Shown piece after piece: positions 7,595-15,190 of a DNA stretch of 35,657 bases. This DNA comes from Ramlibacter sp. (GTDB lineage: Bacteria; Pseudomonadota; Gammaproteobacteria; Burkholderiales; Burkholderiaceae_C). Each line of letters begins with the position of its first letter. The stretch's first letter is position 1. Position numbers and translations under genes: made by a program. Under the pieces are notes generated by a model. The model saw only the letters and a program-made list of their open reading frames with translations. It made no database searches and had not been told where the DNA came from. The stretch spans positions 1 through 35,657 of the forward strand of contig JAQZBU010000024.1 of assembly GCA_029237735.1 (NCBI GenBank). The letters are read 5' to 3'.

Positions 7595-8362
7595 TCAACG
7601 CCCCTTGAACGACGCCTGACGACGCTCCTTGAACGCCGCACGACCCTCGGCCGCGTCCTCCGTGGCAAAGCAGACGGTTTGCAGATCGCGCTCGTACCGA
7701 ATTGCCATCTCCAGCGGCATGGCGTAGGCGGCACGCAGGTTGGCCTTTGCCGTTTCCACGGCCACTGGCGGTCGCGACGCGATGATCGCCGCGATCTCCA
7801 TCGCGCGCGCAAGCAGATTCGCGACGGGATGCAGTTCACTGACCAGGCCCCATTGCAGCGCCTGTTGGGCGCTCACGTGGTCGCCCCCCATGAGCATCAT
7901 CGCCGCGTTCGACGGCCCGACGCTGTGCGCGAGCATATAGGCCATGCCGCCGCCGCCAATCCATCCCAGCTTGACCTCCGGCGAGCCCAGGCGGGCGTGA
8001 TCCGCGGCGATCCGGATGTCGCAGGACATGGCAGTCTCCAGGCCGCCGCCCAGGGCGTAGCCGTTGATCGCACAGACGACGGGCTTGCGCGAACCGCGAA
8101 TCGCGTCGCAATAGTCCGGGCGGTTGCGAAATTCCCAGGGGCTGCTGTAGGTGTCCAGTTCGGCAATGTCGCTGCCGGCGCAAAAGGCCTTCTCGCCGGC
8201 GCCGGACAGCACCAGGACGCGCACGTCATCGCGACGGTTGAACTCTTCGATCATTTCCACGAGGGCGTCCGACATGGCGGGCGTGACGGAGTTGAGCTTC
8301 TCCGGCCGATTGAGAGTAATGGAGGCGATGAACTTATCGACCTCGAGCTTGATGTGGTCCAT
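7595..8362 (-). CDS. Enoyl-CoA hydratase/isomerase (crotonase) family protein
   Basis: The protein has 255 residues, the standard length for a crotonase monomer, which usually forms trimers or hexamers in the cytoplasm. The oxyanion-hole segment AFCAGSDI (59-66) and NGYALGGGLE (100-109) are present. The two glutamates used by hydratases align with E109 (GGGLE) and E129 (GSPEV), so water addition to an enoyl-CoA is plausible. Family members also act as isomerases, decarboxylases or hydrolases, so the exact reaction cannot be read from the sequence. It lies 20 bases downstream of the solute-binding-like gene and follows the CoA-transferase, implying it processes the CoA ester made there. Confidence 0.9.
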   Translation of the reverse strand: MDHIKLEVDKFIASITLNRPEKLNSVTPAMSDALVEMIEEFNRRDDVRVLVLSGAGEKAFCAGSDIAELDTYSSPWEFRNRPDYCDAIRGSRKPVVCAINGYALGGGLETAMSCDIRIAADHARLGSPEVKLGWIGGGGMAYMLAHSVGPSNAAMMLMGGDHVSAQQALQWGLVSELHPVANLLARAMEIAAIIASRPPVAVETAKANLRAAYAMPLEMAIRYERDLQTVCFATEDAAEGRAAFKERRQASFKGR

Positions 8363-8382
8363 GGTGTCTCTCTTTCTATCTC

Positions 8383-9528
8383 TTAGACTTCGCTGTTGGC
8401 AGGTCGATGACGCTCATAGAGCGACTGCAGGGCGTTGACAACCTCCGTGGCCCCCAGGCTCTCGGCCAGGGCCTGGCGCACGAATGCGGAGGCGGCCGTC
8501 TGGAACGGCACGTAGCGTGGGTGCCGGGGCCGCACTATCGCCTGTTCCAATGTTCTTTTCGTCTGCGCGAAGAACCCACCCCAGGCCTTGTTGACGTTCG
8601 CATCTGACCAGGCGAGTCGCGCGCTGGGCTGGCCTTCGGCAAAGGGTATGAAGTCTCGCTGCGTCGTCGGGCTCAGGAGTCCGGCCAGATGAGCCAGGAG
8701 CGCGTCGCTCACCTTCGTGTGCCGGCTGACCGCGAGGCCCGTGCCGCCCAGCACCGAACCCAGGCGGCCCGCTGGTCCGGCGGGAACGTCGGCAAAGTGA
8801 ATTGCATGCCGTTGATCCTTCGCGACGGAATAATTCACGTAGCCATATACGAGGGGGCAATACACGGCCTGCGCATCTCGTGCCAGCGCTTCAAGGATGG
8901 CGATGGGATTGCGCTCTGCCCACCCTCTGTAGCTGAGTGCATAGAGCTGCCGCATCAGTTCCCATGCAGCGCCGGCACCCTTGCCCTCGAACAGCCGCTC
9001 GGGATCACCGGCCGCCGGAGCATCGCCATATGCCGCGCTCATGCTGAACAACGTCAGGATTGCGTGAGGCCCGGCCAGCGAGAGCGACACCGGCTGACGG
9101 CGTGCAAACTCAATGGTTGCCTCCCACGTTGCAGGAGGAGGTTCCTCGAGCCTGTCCTCGCGATAGGCCGCCACCTGGGACGCCGCATCGAGCGGAAGCG
9201 CCCAGTGCTTGCCGCCGTACAGGTAGCTTTCAAAGGTGTTGCCAATGCTTTGCTCCTTCCAGGCCTGCAGGGCAGGCGCATCGAAGAGCGACTCCAATGG
9301 CTGGAGGCAATCGGCCGCCACCGCATCGCCGATGTGCGGATGGTCCAGCACGATCAGGTCGTACTGGTCTGCCAGATCTTCGATCGGATGGGACTCGAAG
9401 CCCTCCAGCGGTTGGCGCTTCCACTGCAGCGGAAGTCCCTCCGCACGGGCCTGCTCGGCTGCCTTCTCCAGGGCCACGTATCCGCGCGGATGGTCCCACG
9501 TCAGCCCGGTATACGACATCGCGCTCAC
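8383..9528 (-). CDS. Solute-binding-protein-like protein without signal peptide
   Basis: The protein has 381 residues from a GTG at 9528, which overlaps the CoA-transferase stop (GTGA) and has GGAG about ten bases upstream. An ATG three codons later (9519) is the alternative. The fold signals are those of ABC-importer family 1 binding proteins: an early YDLIVLDHP segment, a central KHWALPLDAASQVAAYR, and late GGTGLAVSRHTK and the typical Pro/Trp-containing C-terminal helices. However, the N-terminus (MSAMSYTGLTWDHPRGY) is polar and starts directly within the domain, so there is no signal peptide or lipobox. Export through Sec is therefore unlikely. It may bind a ligand in the cytoplasm as a sensor or metabolic partner, or have lost its export signal. 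It sits between the CoA-transferase and the hydratase, not beside the importer. Confidence 0.72.
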   Translation of the reverse strand: MSAMSYTGLTWDHPRGYVALEKAAEQARAEGLPLQWKRQPLEGFESHPIEDLADQYDLIVLDHPHIGDAVAADCLQPLESLFDAPALQAWKEQSIGNTFESYLYGGKHWALPLDAASQVAAYREDRLEEPPPATWEATIEFARRQPVSLSLAGPHAILTLFSMSAAYGDAPAAGDPERLFEGKGAGAAWELMRQLYALSYRGWAERNPIAILEALARDAQAVYCPLVYGYVNYSVAKDQRHAIHFADVPAGPAGRLGSVLGGTGLAVSRHTKVSDALLAHLAGLLSPTTQRDFIPFAEGQPSARLAWSDANVNKAWGGFFAQTKRTLEQAIVRPRHPRYVPFQTAASAFVRQALAESLGATEVVNALQSLYERHRPANSEV

Positions 9529-10733
9529 AGCTTTTCTTCTCCGATGACTTTCTCGCCCATCAGGCGGTCTATCTTGTCCGCGCTCCAGCCGATGTCCGAC
9601 AGGATCTCTCGTGTGTGCTGCCCTGTAAGAGGCGCGCCTCGCTCGACGCGCGATGGTGTCTTGCTGAATCGGATCGGAAACCCAGGTGTCTTGAGGTGCC
9701 CCTCGGTAGGGTGGTCGTATTCGACGAACGTCCCGTTATGCTTGATCTGCGGATCCTCGACCACGTCGGCATAGCCGTACACCGGCCCAGCCCATGCGCC
9801 CGCAGCATCGAATGCGGCCAGCCATTGCGCGGAGGTCTTGTGCATCAGCCGCTCCCGGGTGACGGCGTAGATCATGTCCCGGTGCGTGAAGGTGTCGCCT
9901 TCATCGTTGAGCTCGGCGAGTTGCGGTGCATCGATCACCTGTGCCAGCGTCGACATTTTGGGAAACGCCAGGGCGATATACCCGTCGCTTGTCTGGAAGA
10001 CGCCGTAGGGGGCTCGGATATAGACATGGGCATGGGGCTCGGCCGAACGTTCCTGCGGCTTGCCGGCGACCGTGAAAACCGAAAACTCCTGCATCTGCAA
10101 AGCCACGATCGAGTCGAGCATGTTCACTTGCACCAGTTGCCCTTCGCCGGTGCGCTCGCGATACAGGAGTGCAGCGAGCACCGCTTCGAACGCAGTAGAA
10201 GCCGTGACGGCATCGACAAGATACTGGCCCGCGGGTGCAGGGGGCTCACCCTCGCGCCCCGTGGACAGCATGGCACCGCTCATCGCCTGCAAAAGCAGAT
10301 CCTGCCCCGGGCGCAGCTTGTACGGCCCGTCCTCGCCGTAGCCCGACATCGAAACGTAGACAAGTTTCGGGTTGATTGCGGACAGGGTCTTGTAGTCGAC
10401 GCCCAAGCGTTCGGCGACGCCGGGACGGTAGTTCTGCAGGAACACGTCAGACGTGCGGACCAGGTCATAAAGTGCCGCTTTGCCTTCCTCCTGCTTCAGG
10501 TCGACCGCCAGGCTGCGCTTATTGCGATTGAGCGACAGGAACGATACGTTGATTCGATTCCCGGTGGCGCCCCCTGCGGAAACGTGACGCTGCCATTCGC
10601 CGGTGACGGGTTCGACCTTGATAACGTCGGCGCCCAGATCGCCCAATCTCTGGGCTGCGAAAGGGCCGGCCATGGCGATGGAGCAGTCGAGAACACGGTA
10701 GCCGTCGAGAATGTTGCGTGGGGTGTGAGTCAT
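9525..10733 (-). CDS. CaiB/BaiF-family (class III) CoA-transferase
   Basis: The protein has 402 residues from the ATG at 10733. A TTG at 10751 overlapping the preceding stop is a possible alternative start. It begins with the typical ILDGYRVLDCSIAMAGPFAAQ and GDLGADVIKVEP segments (8-42), then LNRNKRSLAVDLK (68-80) and NYRPGVAERLG (101-111), all characteristic of family III CoA-transferases. The aspartate in QYLVDAVTAS (D174) is placed like the catalytic Asp that forms the acyl anhydride in formyl-CoA transferase (Frc). The enzyme should move CoA between an acyl-CoA donor and a carboxylic acid; the acid is unknown. The gene is sandwiched between the importer ATPase and the binding-protein-like gene, with tight spacing, so the imported compound is probably activated here. 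Confidence 0.93.
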   Translation of the reverse strand: MTHTPRNILDGYRVLDCSIAMAGPFAAQRLGDLGADVIKVEPVTGEWQRHVSAGGATGNRINVSFLSLNRNKRSLAVDLKQEEGKAALYDLVRTSDVFLQNYRPGVAERLGVDYKTLSAINPKLVYVSMSGYGEDGPYKLRPGQDLLLQAMSGAMLSTGREGEPPAPAGQYLVDAVTASTAFEAVLAALLYRERTGEGQLVQVNMLDSIVALQMQEFSVFTVAGKPQERSAEPHAHVYIRAPYGVFQTSDGYIALAFPKMSTLAQVIDAPQLAELNDEGDTFTHRDMIYAVTRERLMHKTSAQWLAAFDAAGAWAGPVYGYADVVEDPQIKHNGTFVEYDHPTEGHLKTPGFPIRFSKTPSRVERGAPLTGQHTREILSDIGWSADKIDRLMGEKVIGEEKL

Positions 10734-10747
10734 GAGTGTGTGAGCGT

Positions 10748-11938
10748 TCAATGGGTGGCGGCGTTAGGTGCGGAGAAAGCCAGGTTCTGGCCCGTTTGCT
10801 CCGAGAACAAGACAGCCTCGCTCAAGTCGACATGGAGCGCGACAGGCTCACCGGCAGCGAGCGAGCAATAGCCGGGAAGTACAACCATCACCTCATTGGG
10901 CGTGGCGCCTTCTTCATCGTTGGCCGTGCGCGTGGCCCTGAGCGACACCGCCGCCAGGGATTCGGACCCGACGTGCTCGATCAGGGAAACAGTGCCGCCG
11001 AGTGCGGGCTGGGAATTCGAGGCGAGGGCAAAACGGTTCGGGCGAATGCCGACGACCACAGACCCGCTGAACTCGCCGGGCAACGCGGCGCGCAGATGGT
11101 GCGGCAAAGCCTGTGAGAACTCCCCGATGCGGATGTCACCGTCACGAATCTCCGCATGCAGGAGGTTCATCGGCGGCGTGCCGATGAAACGCGCCACATA
11201 GGTGTTGGCCGGGGACTCGTAGATCTCGCGCGGTGTGCCGAGCTGTTGAACCACGCCGTCCTTGAGCAAGGCGATTCGCGAGCCCATCGTCATGGCTTCT
11301 ACCTGGTCGTGGGTCACATAAACGAAAGTGCCACCCACCCGCTGGTGAAGTTTGGAGATTTCGGCACGCATGGACGAGCGCAGTTTGGCGTCAAGGTTCG
11401 ACAGTGGTTCGTCCATCAGGAACACCTGGGGCTGACGGACCATCGCGCGCCCCAGCGCCACGCGCTGGCGCTGGCCGCCTGAGAGTGTGCGTGGGAACTG
11501 GTCGAGGCGGTCGGTGAGCGCAAGAGTCCTGGCTGTACGCTCGACGAGATCGGCGACCTCTGGGGAGCGCTCGATTCGCCGCTTGGCGAATCCCCCGATG
11601 AGGGGCAGATGGAACCACCAGCGGTGCTGGCGCATGATCAGCGGAAAGGCGATGTTGCGCCGCACCGTCATGTGCGGGTAGAGCGCATAGGACTGAAATA
11701 CGAAGGCGATGTCCCGGTCGGTCGGCGGCAATTGATCGACTCGCCGCTCGTTGATGTGTATCTCGCCTCCGCTCACGGTCTCCAAGCCGGCCAGCATGCG
11801 CAGCAGCGTCGACTTGCCGCAGCCCGAAGGCCCAAGCAGGACGAGGAACTCGCCATCTTTCACGTCAAGGGAGATGTCCTTGACAACAGATACCGTCCCG
11901 AAGGTCTTTCTGAGGCTCTTGAATTGGATTGACGCCAT
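10748..11938 (-). CDS. ABC importer ATPase, MalK/UgpC type
   Basis: The protein has 396 residues from the ATG at 11938, preceded by AGGA. Walker A is GPSGCGKS (36-43), the signature LSGGQRQR is at 152-159, Walker B is VFLMDEP (172-178), and the switch His lies in VTHDQ. The C-terminal part from about 235 is a TOBE/regulatory extension typical of sugar-type importers. Compared with MalK there is an insertion of roughly 16-20 residues after the Q-loop region (about 103-125, with RWWFHLPLIGG), a feature of some related importers. A longer frame running back to 12850 only overlaps the permease gene. It energises the two permeases immediately upstream. Confidence 0.94.
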   Translation of the reverse strand: MASIQFKSLRKTFGTVSVVKDISLDVKDGEFLVLLGPSGCGKSTLLRMLAGLETVSGGEIHINERRVDQLPPTDRDIAFVFQSYALYPHMTVRRNIAFPLIMRQHRWWFHLPLIGGFAKRRIERSPEVADLVERTARTLALTDRLDQFPRTLSGGQRQRVALGRAMVRQPQVFLMDEPLSNLDAKLRSSMRAEISKLHQRVGGTFVYVTHDQVEAMTMGSRIALLKDGVVQQLGTPREIYESPANTYVARFIGTPPMNLLHAEIRDGDIRIGEFSQALPHHLRAALPGEFSGSVVVGIRPNRFALASNSQPALGGTVSLIEHVGSESLAAVSLRATRTANDEEGATPNEVMVVLPGYCSLAAGEPVALHVDLSEAVLFSEQTGQNLAFSAPNAATH

Positions 11939-11952
11939 ATTTTTTCCTGCAC

Positions 11953-12783
11953 TCAGCCCTTGACACTGCCGGCGGTCATACCCGCCACGACATGCTTCTG
12001 GACCATGAGATAGAACGCGACAGCGGGTAAGGTGTAGATGAACCCAACCGCCATGACGGAATGAATCGGCGTACTCAGTTCGCCGACGAAACCTGCCAGT
12101 CCAACTGAAGCGGTGTGCAGGCGGTCCTCGGTGATGAACGTCTGTGCGAACACGTATTCGTTCCAGCCGTGAAAAAACGCGATGACCGATGCTGCCGCCA
12201 GGGTGGGGGCGATTAACGGGATCACCACGCTCATCACGATGCCCAGACGGGTACAGCCGTCGACGCGCGCCGCTTCCTCGATCTCCAGCGGCACGCCGTC
12301 GATCGCGCCTTTGAGAATCCACACGACGACCGGTACGGTGAAGGCCGTGTTGGCGAGGATGAGGCCGCCCAGGGAGTTGAGCAACGCCAGCTTGGCAAAG
12401 ATCGCATAGAGAGGAACGACCAGCATGGCTTCCGGCAACATCTGCGTCGTGAACAGGCCGAAGCCGATTGCGCCTTTGCCATGAAATTTGAACCGCGACA
12501 ACGCGTACGCCGGAAATATCGACAGCGCAATGCTTGCAACCGTGGTGCCTACTGCGACGATGGCACTGTTCAGCAGCCACTTTGCGACGGGTTTGATCGA
12601 GAAGACGTCGGCGTAGACATGCAACTCCGAAAATGTGGGAAGCAAATTGGGGCGGGTAGCGAACAAGTCCTTGGATGTCGTTAACGAAGTCACGAACATC
12701 CAGTAAATGGGAAACACGGCGGCGCCAAGCAGCGCCAAAACCGCGATGAGCCTCAGGGCGTGTCGGGCAGACATCGGGTTCAT
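11953..12783 (-). CDS. ABC importer permease, MalG/UgpE type
   Basis: The protein has 276 residues. Its ATG at 12783 overlaps the stop of the first permease (ATGA, 12780-12783). About six membrane segments are visible, starting at 9-30. The cytoplasmic EAA coupling loop reads EEAARVDGCTRLG around residues 180-192, with the conserved downstream PLIAP, and matches the carbohydrate-uptake family 1 inner membrane proteins. It forms a heterodimeric channel with the preceding permease. The gene lies 14 bases before the ATPase gene, so all three are in one transcription unit. Confidence 0.93.
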   Translation of the reverse strand: MNPMSARHALRLIAVLALLGAAVFPIYWMFVTSLTTSKDLFATRPNLLPTFSELHVYADVFSIKPVAKWLLNSAIVAVGTTVASIALSIFPAYALSRFKFHGKGAIGFGLFTTQMLPEAMLVVPLYAIFAKLALLNSLGGLILANTAFTVPVVVWILKGAIDGVPLEIEEAARVDGCTRLGIVMSVVIPLIAPTLAAASVIAFFHGWNEYVFAQTFITEDRLHTASVGLAGFVGELSTPIHSVMAVGFIYTLPAVAFYLMVQKHVVAGMTAGSVKG

Positions 12784-13742
12784 GTACGCCCACCTGCTTT
12801 GGCAACCCGCGAGGTGTATCGGAAATACACGACGGTGACGAGGAGCGCAAGGGCTACGCCGACCATACCCACGGCAGCGCCCTGGCCCAGTTGTTGGTTG
12901 ACGAACGCCCGCCGGTACACATCGATGACGAGCGTGTTGGTGGCGCCCACCGGGCCGCCTTGGGTGAGCAGCCAGATCAAGTCGAAACGGCGCAGCGACC
13001 AGATCGTGGAGAAGAGGGCCAACAGCATCACGGAAGGCTGAATCGTGGGCCACACCACGGCCTTGAAGACGCTCAACCGGTCGGCCCCATCGATGATCGC
13101 GGCCTCGCGCTGTTCCTGTGGCACGCCCTGCAGGGCGGCAAGGAGCACGACCGACGCGAAGGGAAATATCTGCCACACCGTTGTGATCAACACCGCAGGA
13201 AGTGCGTAGTCAATGCTGTCGAGCCAGTTCACCGATCCCGACTTGAGGCCGAAGAAGCGTAGTACGTGACCGAACACACCGTACTGCGCGTTGTAGATCC
13301 AGATGGAGATCAGGGCGACCGCAACCGGTGGTGCCGCCCAGGGAATAGTGATGGCAGCACGCGCGAAGCCACGGCCCCGAAAGGGTGCGTCGAGCAGCAA
13401 TGCGGACAAGAGACCCAGCGAGATCGCTGAGATGACGCAAACCACCGTGTAGATCAGTGTCACCCCAATAGACTTGCGGAAGTCCGGGTCGCTGAACAAG
13501 TCCTTGTAATTGCTCAAGCCGACCCATTCGCTTTGACTCGCGGACAGAAGCGACGTGGCCGTGAAGCTCAGCCAGAGCTCCTGCAGCAGCGGAAAGATCT
13601 GGAATATGGTCAGGTACAGCGTGGCCGGCAACACCAGCAGGTAGGGCATCAACGGATGCCCATCAAGGCGAGCGGTAGCATTGCCACCCGACTTGGCGAT
13701 TGCCGGGGACGAGGGCTGTGACGCAAGGGAGTGTGAGGCCAT
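12780..13742 (-). CDS. ABC importer permease, MalF/UgpA type
   Basis: The protein has 320 residues from the ATG at 13742, which has a GGGA about six bases upstream. An ATG at 13754 would add four residues but lacks such a site. After a polar N-terminal stretch of about 30 residues come membrane segments beginning LMPYLLVLPATLYLTIF. The EAA loop reads REAAIIDGADRLSVF, followed by WPTIQP, as in MalF-like sugar-type permeases. A periplasmic loop with WVGLSNYKDLFSDPDF is also standard for the family. It partners the overlapping downstream permease. The transported compound cannot be told from sequence. Confidence 0.92.
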   Translation of the reverse strand: MASHSLASQPSSPAIAKSGGNATARLDGHPLMPYLLVLPATLYLTIFQIFPLLQELWLSFTATSLLSASQSEWVGLSNYKDLFSDPDFRKSIGVTLIYTVVCVISAISLGLLSALLLDAPFRGRGFARAAITIPWAAPPVAVALISIWIYNAQYGVFGHVLRFFGLKSGSVNWLDSIDYALPAVLITTVWQIFPFASVVLLAALQGVPQEQREAAIIDGADRLSVFKAVVWPTIQPSVMLLALFSTIWSLRRFDLIWLLTQGGPVGATNTLVIDVYRRAFVNQQLGQGAAVGMVGVALALLVTVVYFRYTSRVAKAGGRT

Positions 13743-13810
13743 GGCTATTCCCATGCGGGGCCGCGTCGGCGGCCCCGCAGTGACGGTTCAATGCTTGGGA
13801 GGAGAACGGG

Positions 13811-15049
13811 TCAGCGCTTCAGGACGCGCGTCAACACTGTCTTTTGCGCGTCGTTCATCGCGGCCGTCGGATCGGCGCCGGCCTGGAGAACCTTGATGAC
13901 CTGCTCGATAATGATCTGCTGGATCTCTGGAGCCTTGGTCTCGAGACCTTGCGGGAGTGCGGGCACGGCGTTCTGGGTCTGTGCGTCATACACGGTGATC
14001 CATGGCCACTTGGCCAATTCCTCCGGGGTGCGCTCGACTGAGGTGGCCACGCTCGAAGCCCCATGAATCTGCTGAAGTTCCTTCTGCGCCTCCGGCGACA
14101 AGACCCACCGCAGGAAGGCGCCCGCGCCGTCCTTGTTCTTGGCGTTGGCATTGATGGTGATGGGCGCCAGGATCATGCCTTGGGCGCGGGTCGGAAACGG
14201 TGAGGGCGCTGCGCCAAGTTTCAGATCCTTGCCGGCAGTGGCCAAATTGGCGGCGACACCACCGTTGTCGATAACGGTGGCAATCTTGCCTTCGGCGAAC
14301 ATGCGCCGGTAGGTGGAAGCATCAGCACCCTTGGGGATCACGTTGGCGTCGTACACCTTCTTGTAGGCGGCAACGCCCTCGATGACCTTCGGGCTATTGA
14401 GCGTCGGGTTGCCCTTGTCGTCGCTCCAACGGCCGCCGAAGCCGTAAACGAAGTTCGTGAGGTCGTACCACATGCCTCCGCGCTCCGCCATCGTGGCGCG
14501 GAATGCGTAGCCGAAATTTCCCTCGGCAGTAGCCGCCTTGGTCGCACTCAGGAACTCGTCGAACGTGGCCGGCGCCTTGCCCTTGAGCAGAGCGGTGTTG
14601 TACATCATCGAATAGTTGCTCACCTCGAACACCACGCCGTAGCGCTTGCCGCCGATCTTCATGTACTTGTCAGGCGCGCTGAGCTTGAAAGCGCTGTCCG
14701 AGATGTAGTCATCGAGCGGTGCGAGACGTTTGGCGTCGGCCGCGGCGTAGAACTCGGGCAGGTCGAACCGGACGACATCCGGGCCTGCGCCGCCGCCCAT
14801 CTGCGTGAAGATGGTGCTGACGAAGCTTGAGAAGGGGATCGCGATGGGCTGAACCTCGACCTTGGATTGGCTTTGGTTGAACTTGGCAATCCACGCGCGC
14901 ATCTTGTCGCCGCGTCCGGGTTCGGCGAAGCTGGCCGCCGCGAAGGTGACGATTTGCTTGTCTTGTGCGAGCGCGGTGCTGCTGGCGAGCGAACCCAGCA
15001 GGGTCGCGATCGCGATGGCTACGGCGCTGCAATTCTTGGCGATTGGCAT
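13811..15049 (-). CDS. Periplasmic solute-binding protein of an ABC importer (family 1)
   Basis: The protein has 412 residues from the ATG at 15049, with GGAG eight bases upstream. A start at 15082 is possible, but the chosen one gives a standard signal peptide: MPIAKNC, a hydrophobic core to about residue 22, and ALA before a probable cleavage at 28/29. The mature part shows family 1 extracellular binding-protein features: GGAGPDVVRFDLPEFYAAAD early, YGVVFEVSNYSMMYN as the hinge-proximal part, and ALKFL-like AGAFLRWVLSPEAQKE near the end. The family takes up sugars, glycerol phosphate esters and other organic solutes. It is the first gene of the minus-strand cluster, next to a LacI-type palindrome, and is followed 68 bases later by the permeases. 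Confidence 0.93.
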   Translation of the reverse strand: MPIAKNCSAVAIAIATLLGSLASSTALAQDKQIVTFAAASFAEPGRGDKMRAWIAKFNQSQSKVEVQPIAIPFSSFVSTIFTQMGGGAGPDVVRFDLPEFYAAADAKRLAPLDDYISDSAFKLSAPDKYMKIGGKRYGVVFEVSNYSMMYNTALLKGKAPATFDEFLSATKAATAEGNFGYAFRATMAERGGMWYDLTNFVYGFGGRWSDDKGNPTLNSPKVIEGVAAYKKVYDANVIPKGADASTYRRMFAEGKIATVIDNGGVAANLATAGKDLKLGAAPSPFPTRAQGMILAPITINANAKNKDGAGAFLRWVLSPEAQKELQQIHGASSVATSVERTPEELAKWPWITVYDAQTQNAVPALPQGLETKAPEIQQIIIEQVIKVLQAGADPTAAMNDAQKTVLTRVLKR

Positions 15050-15090
15050 CGAGGTCTCCGGGGGTAAACGGTTGGGCGTCACGGGAAGTG

Positions 15091-15111
15091 AGCGCTAAAA
15101 GTTAGCGCTAA
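15091..15111. promoter_or_regulatory. Candidate LacI-type operator upstream of the importer operon
   Basis: Arms AGCGCTAA (15091-15098) and TTAGCGCT (15102-15109) form a perfect inverted repeat with a three-base centre. The right arm extended by two bases is itself the palindrome TTAGCGCTAA (15102-15111), with the central CG typical of LacI-family sites. A second, nearly identical half begins at 15090 (GAGCGCTAA). It lies 42-62 bases before the binding-protein ATG, a good position for repression. The lacI-family gene at the end of this cluster is the obvious candidate binder. The symmetry is seen directly; binding is inferred. Confidence 0.7.
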
Positions 15112-15190
15112 TTCAGGAGTGTAGAGAGGCATACGGCATGCGTACATAGGGTTTTCCCTTGCGCGAGTACCCGCGCTGTAAGATCGCTTC

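Noticed and set aside
15148..15190. Leaderless promoter for the response regulator (TTGCGC and TAAGAT)
   Set aside because: The spacing is only 14 bases and both hexamers are weak, so no promoter is claimed.
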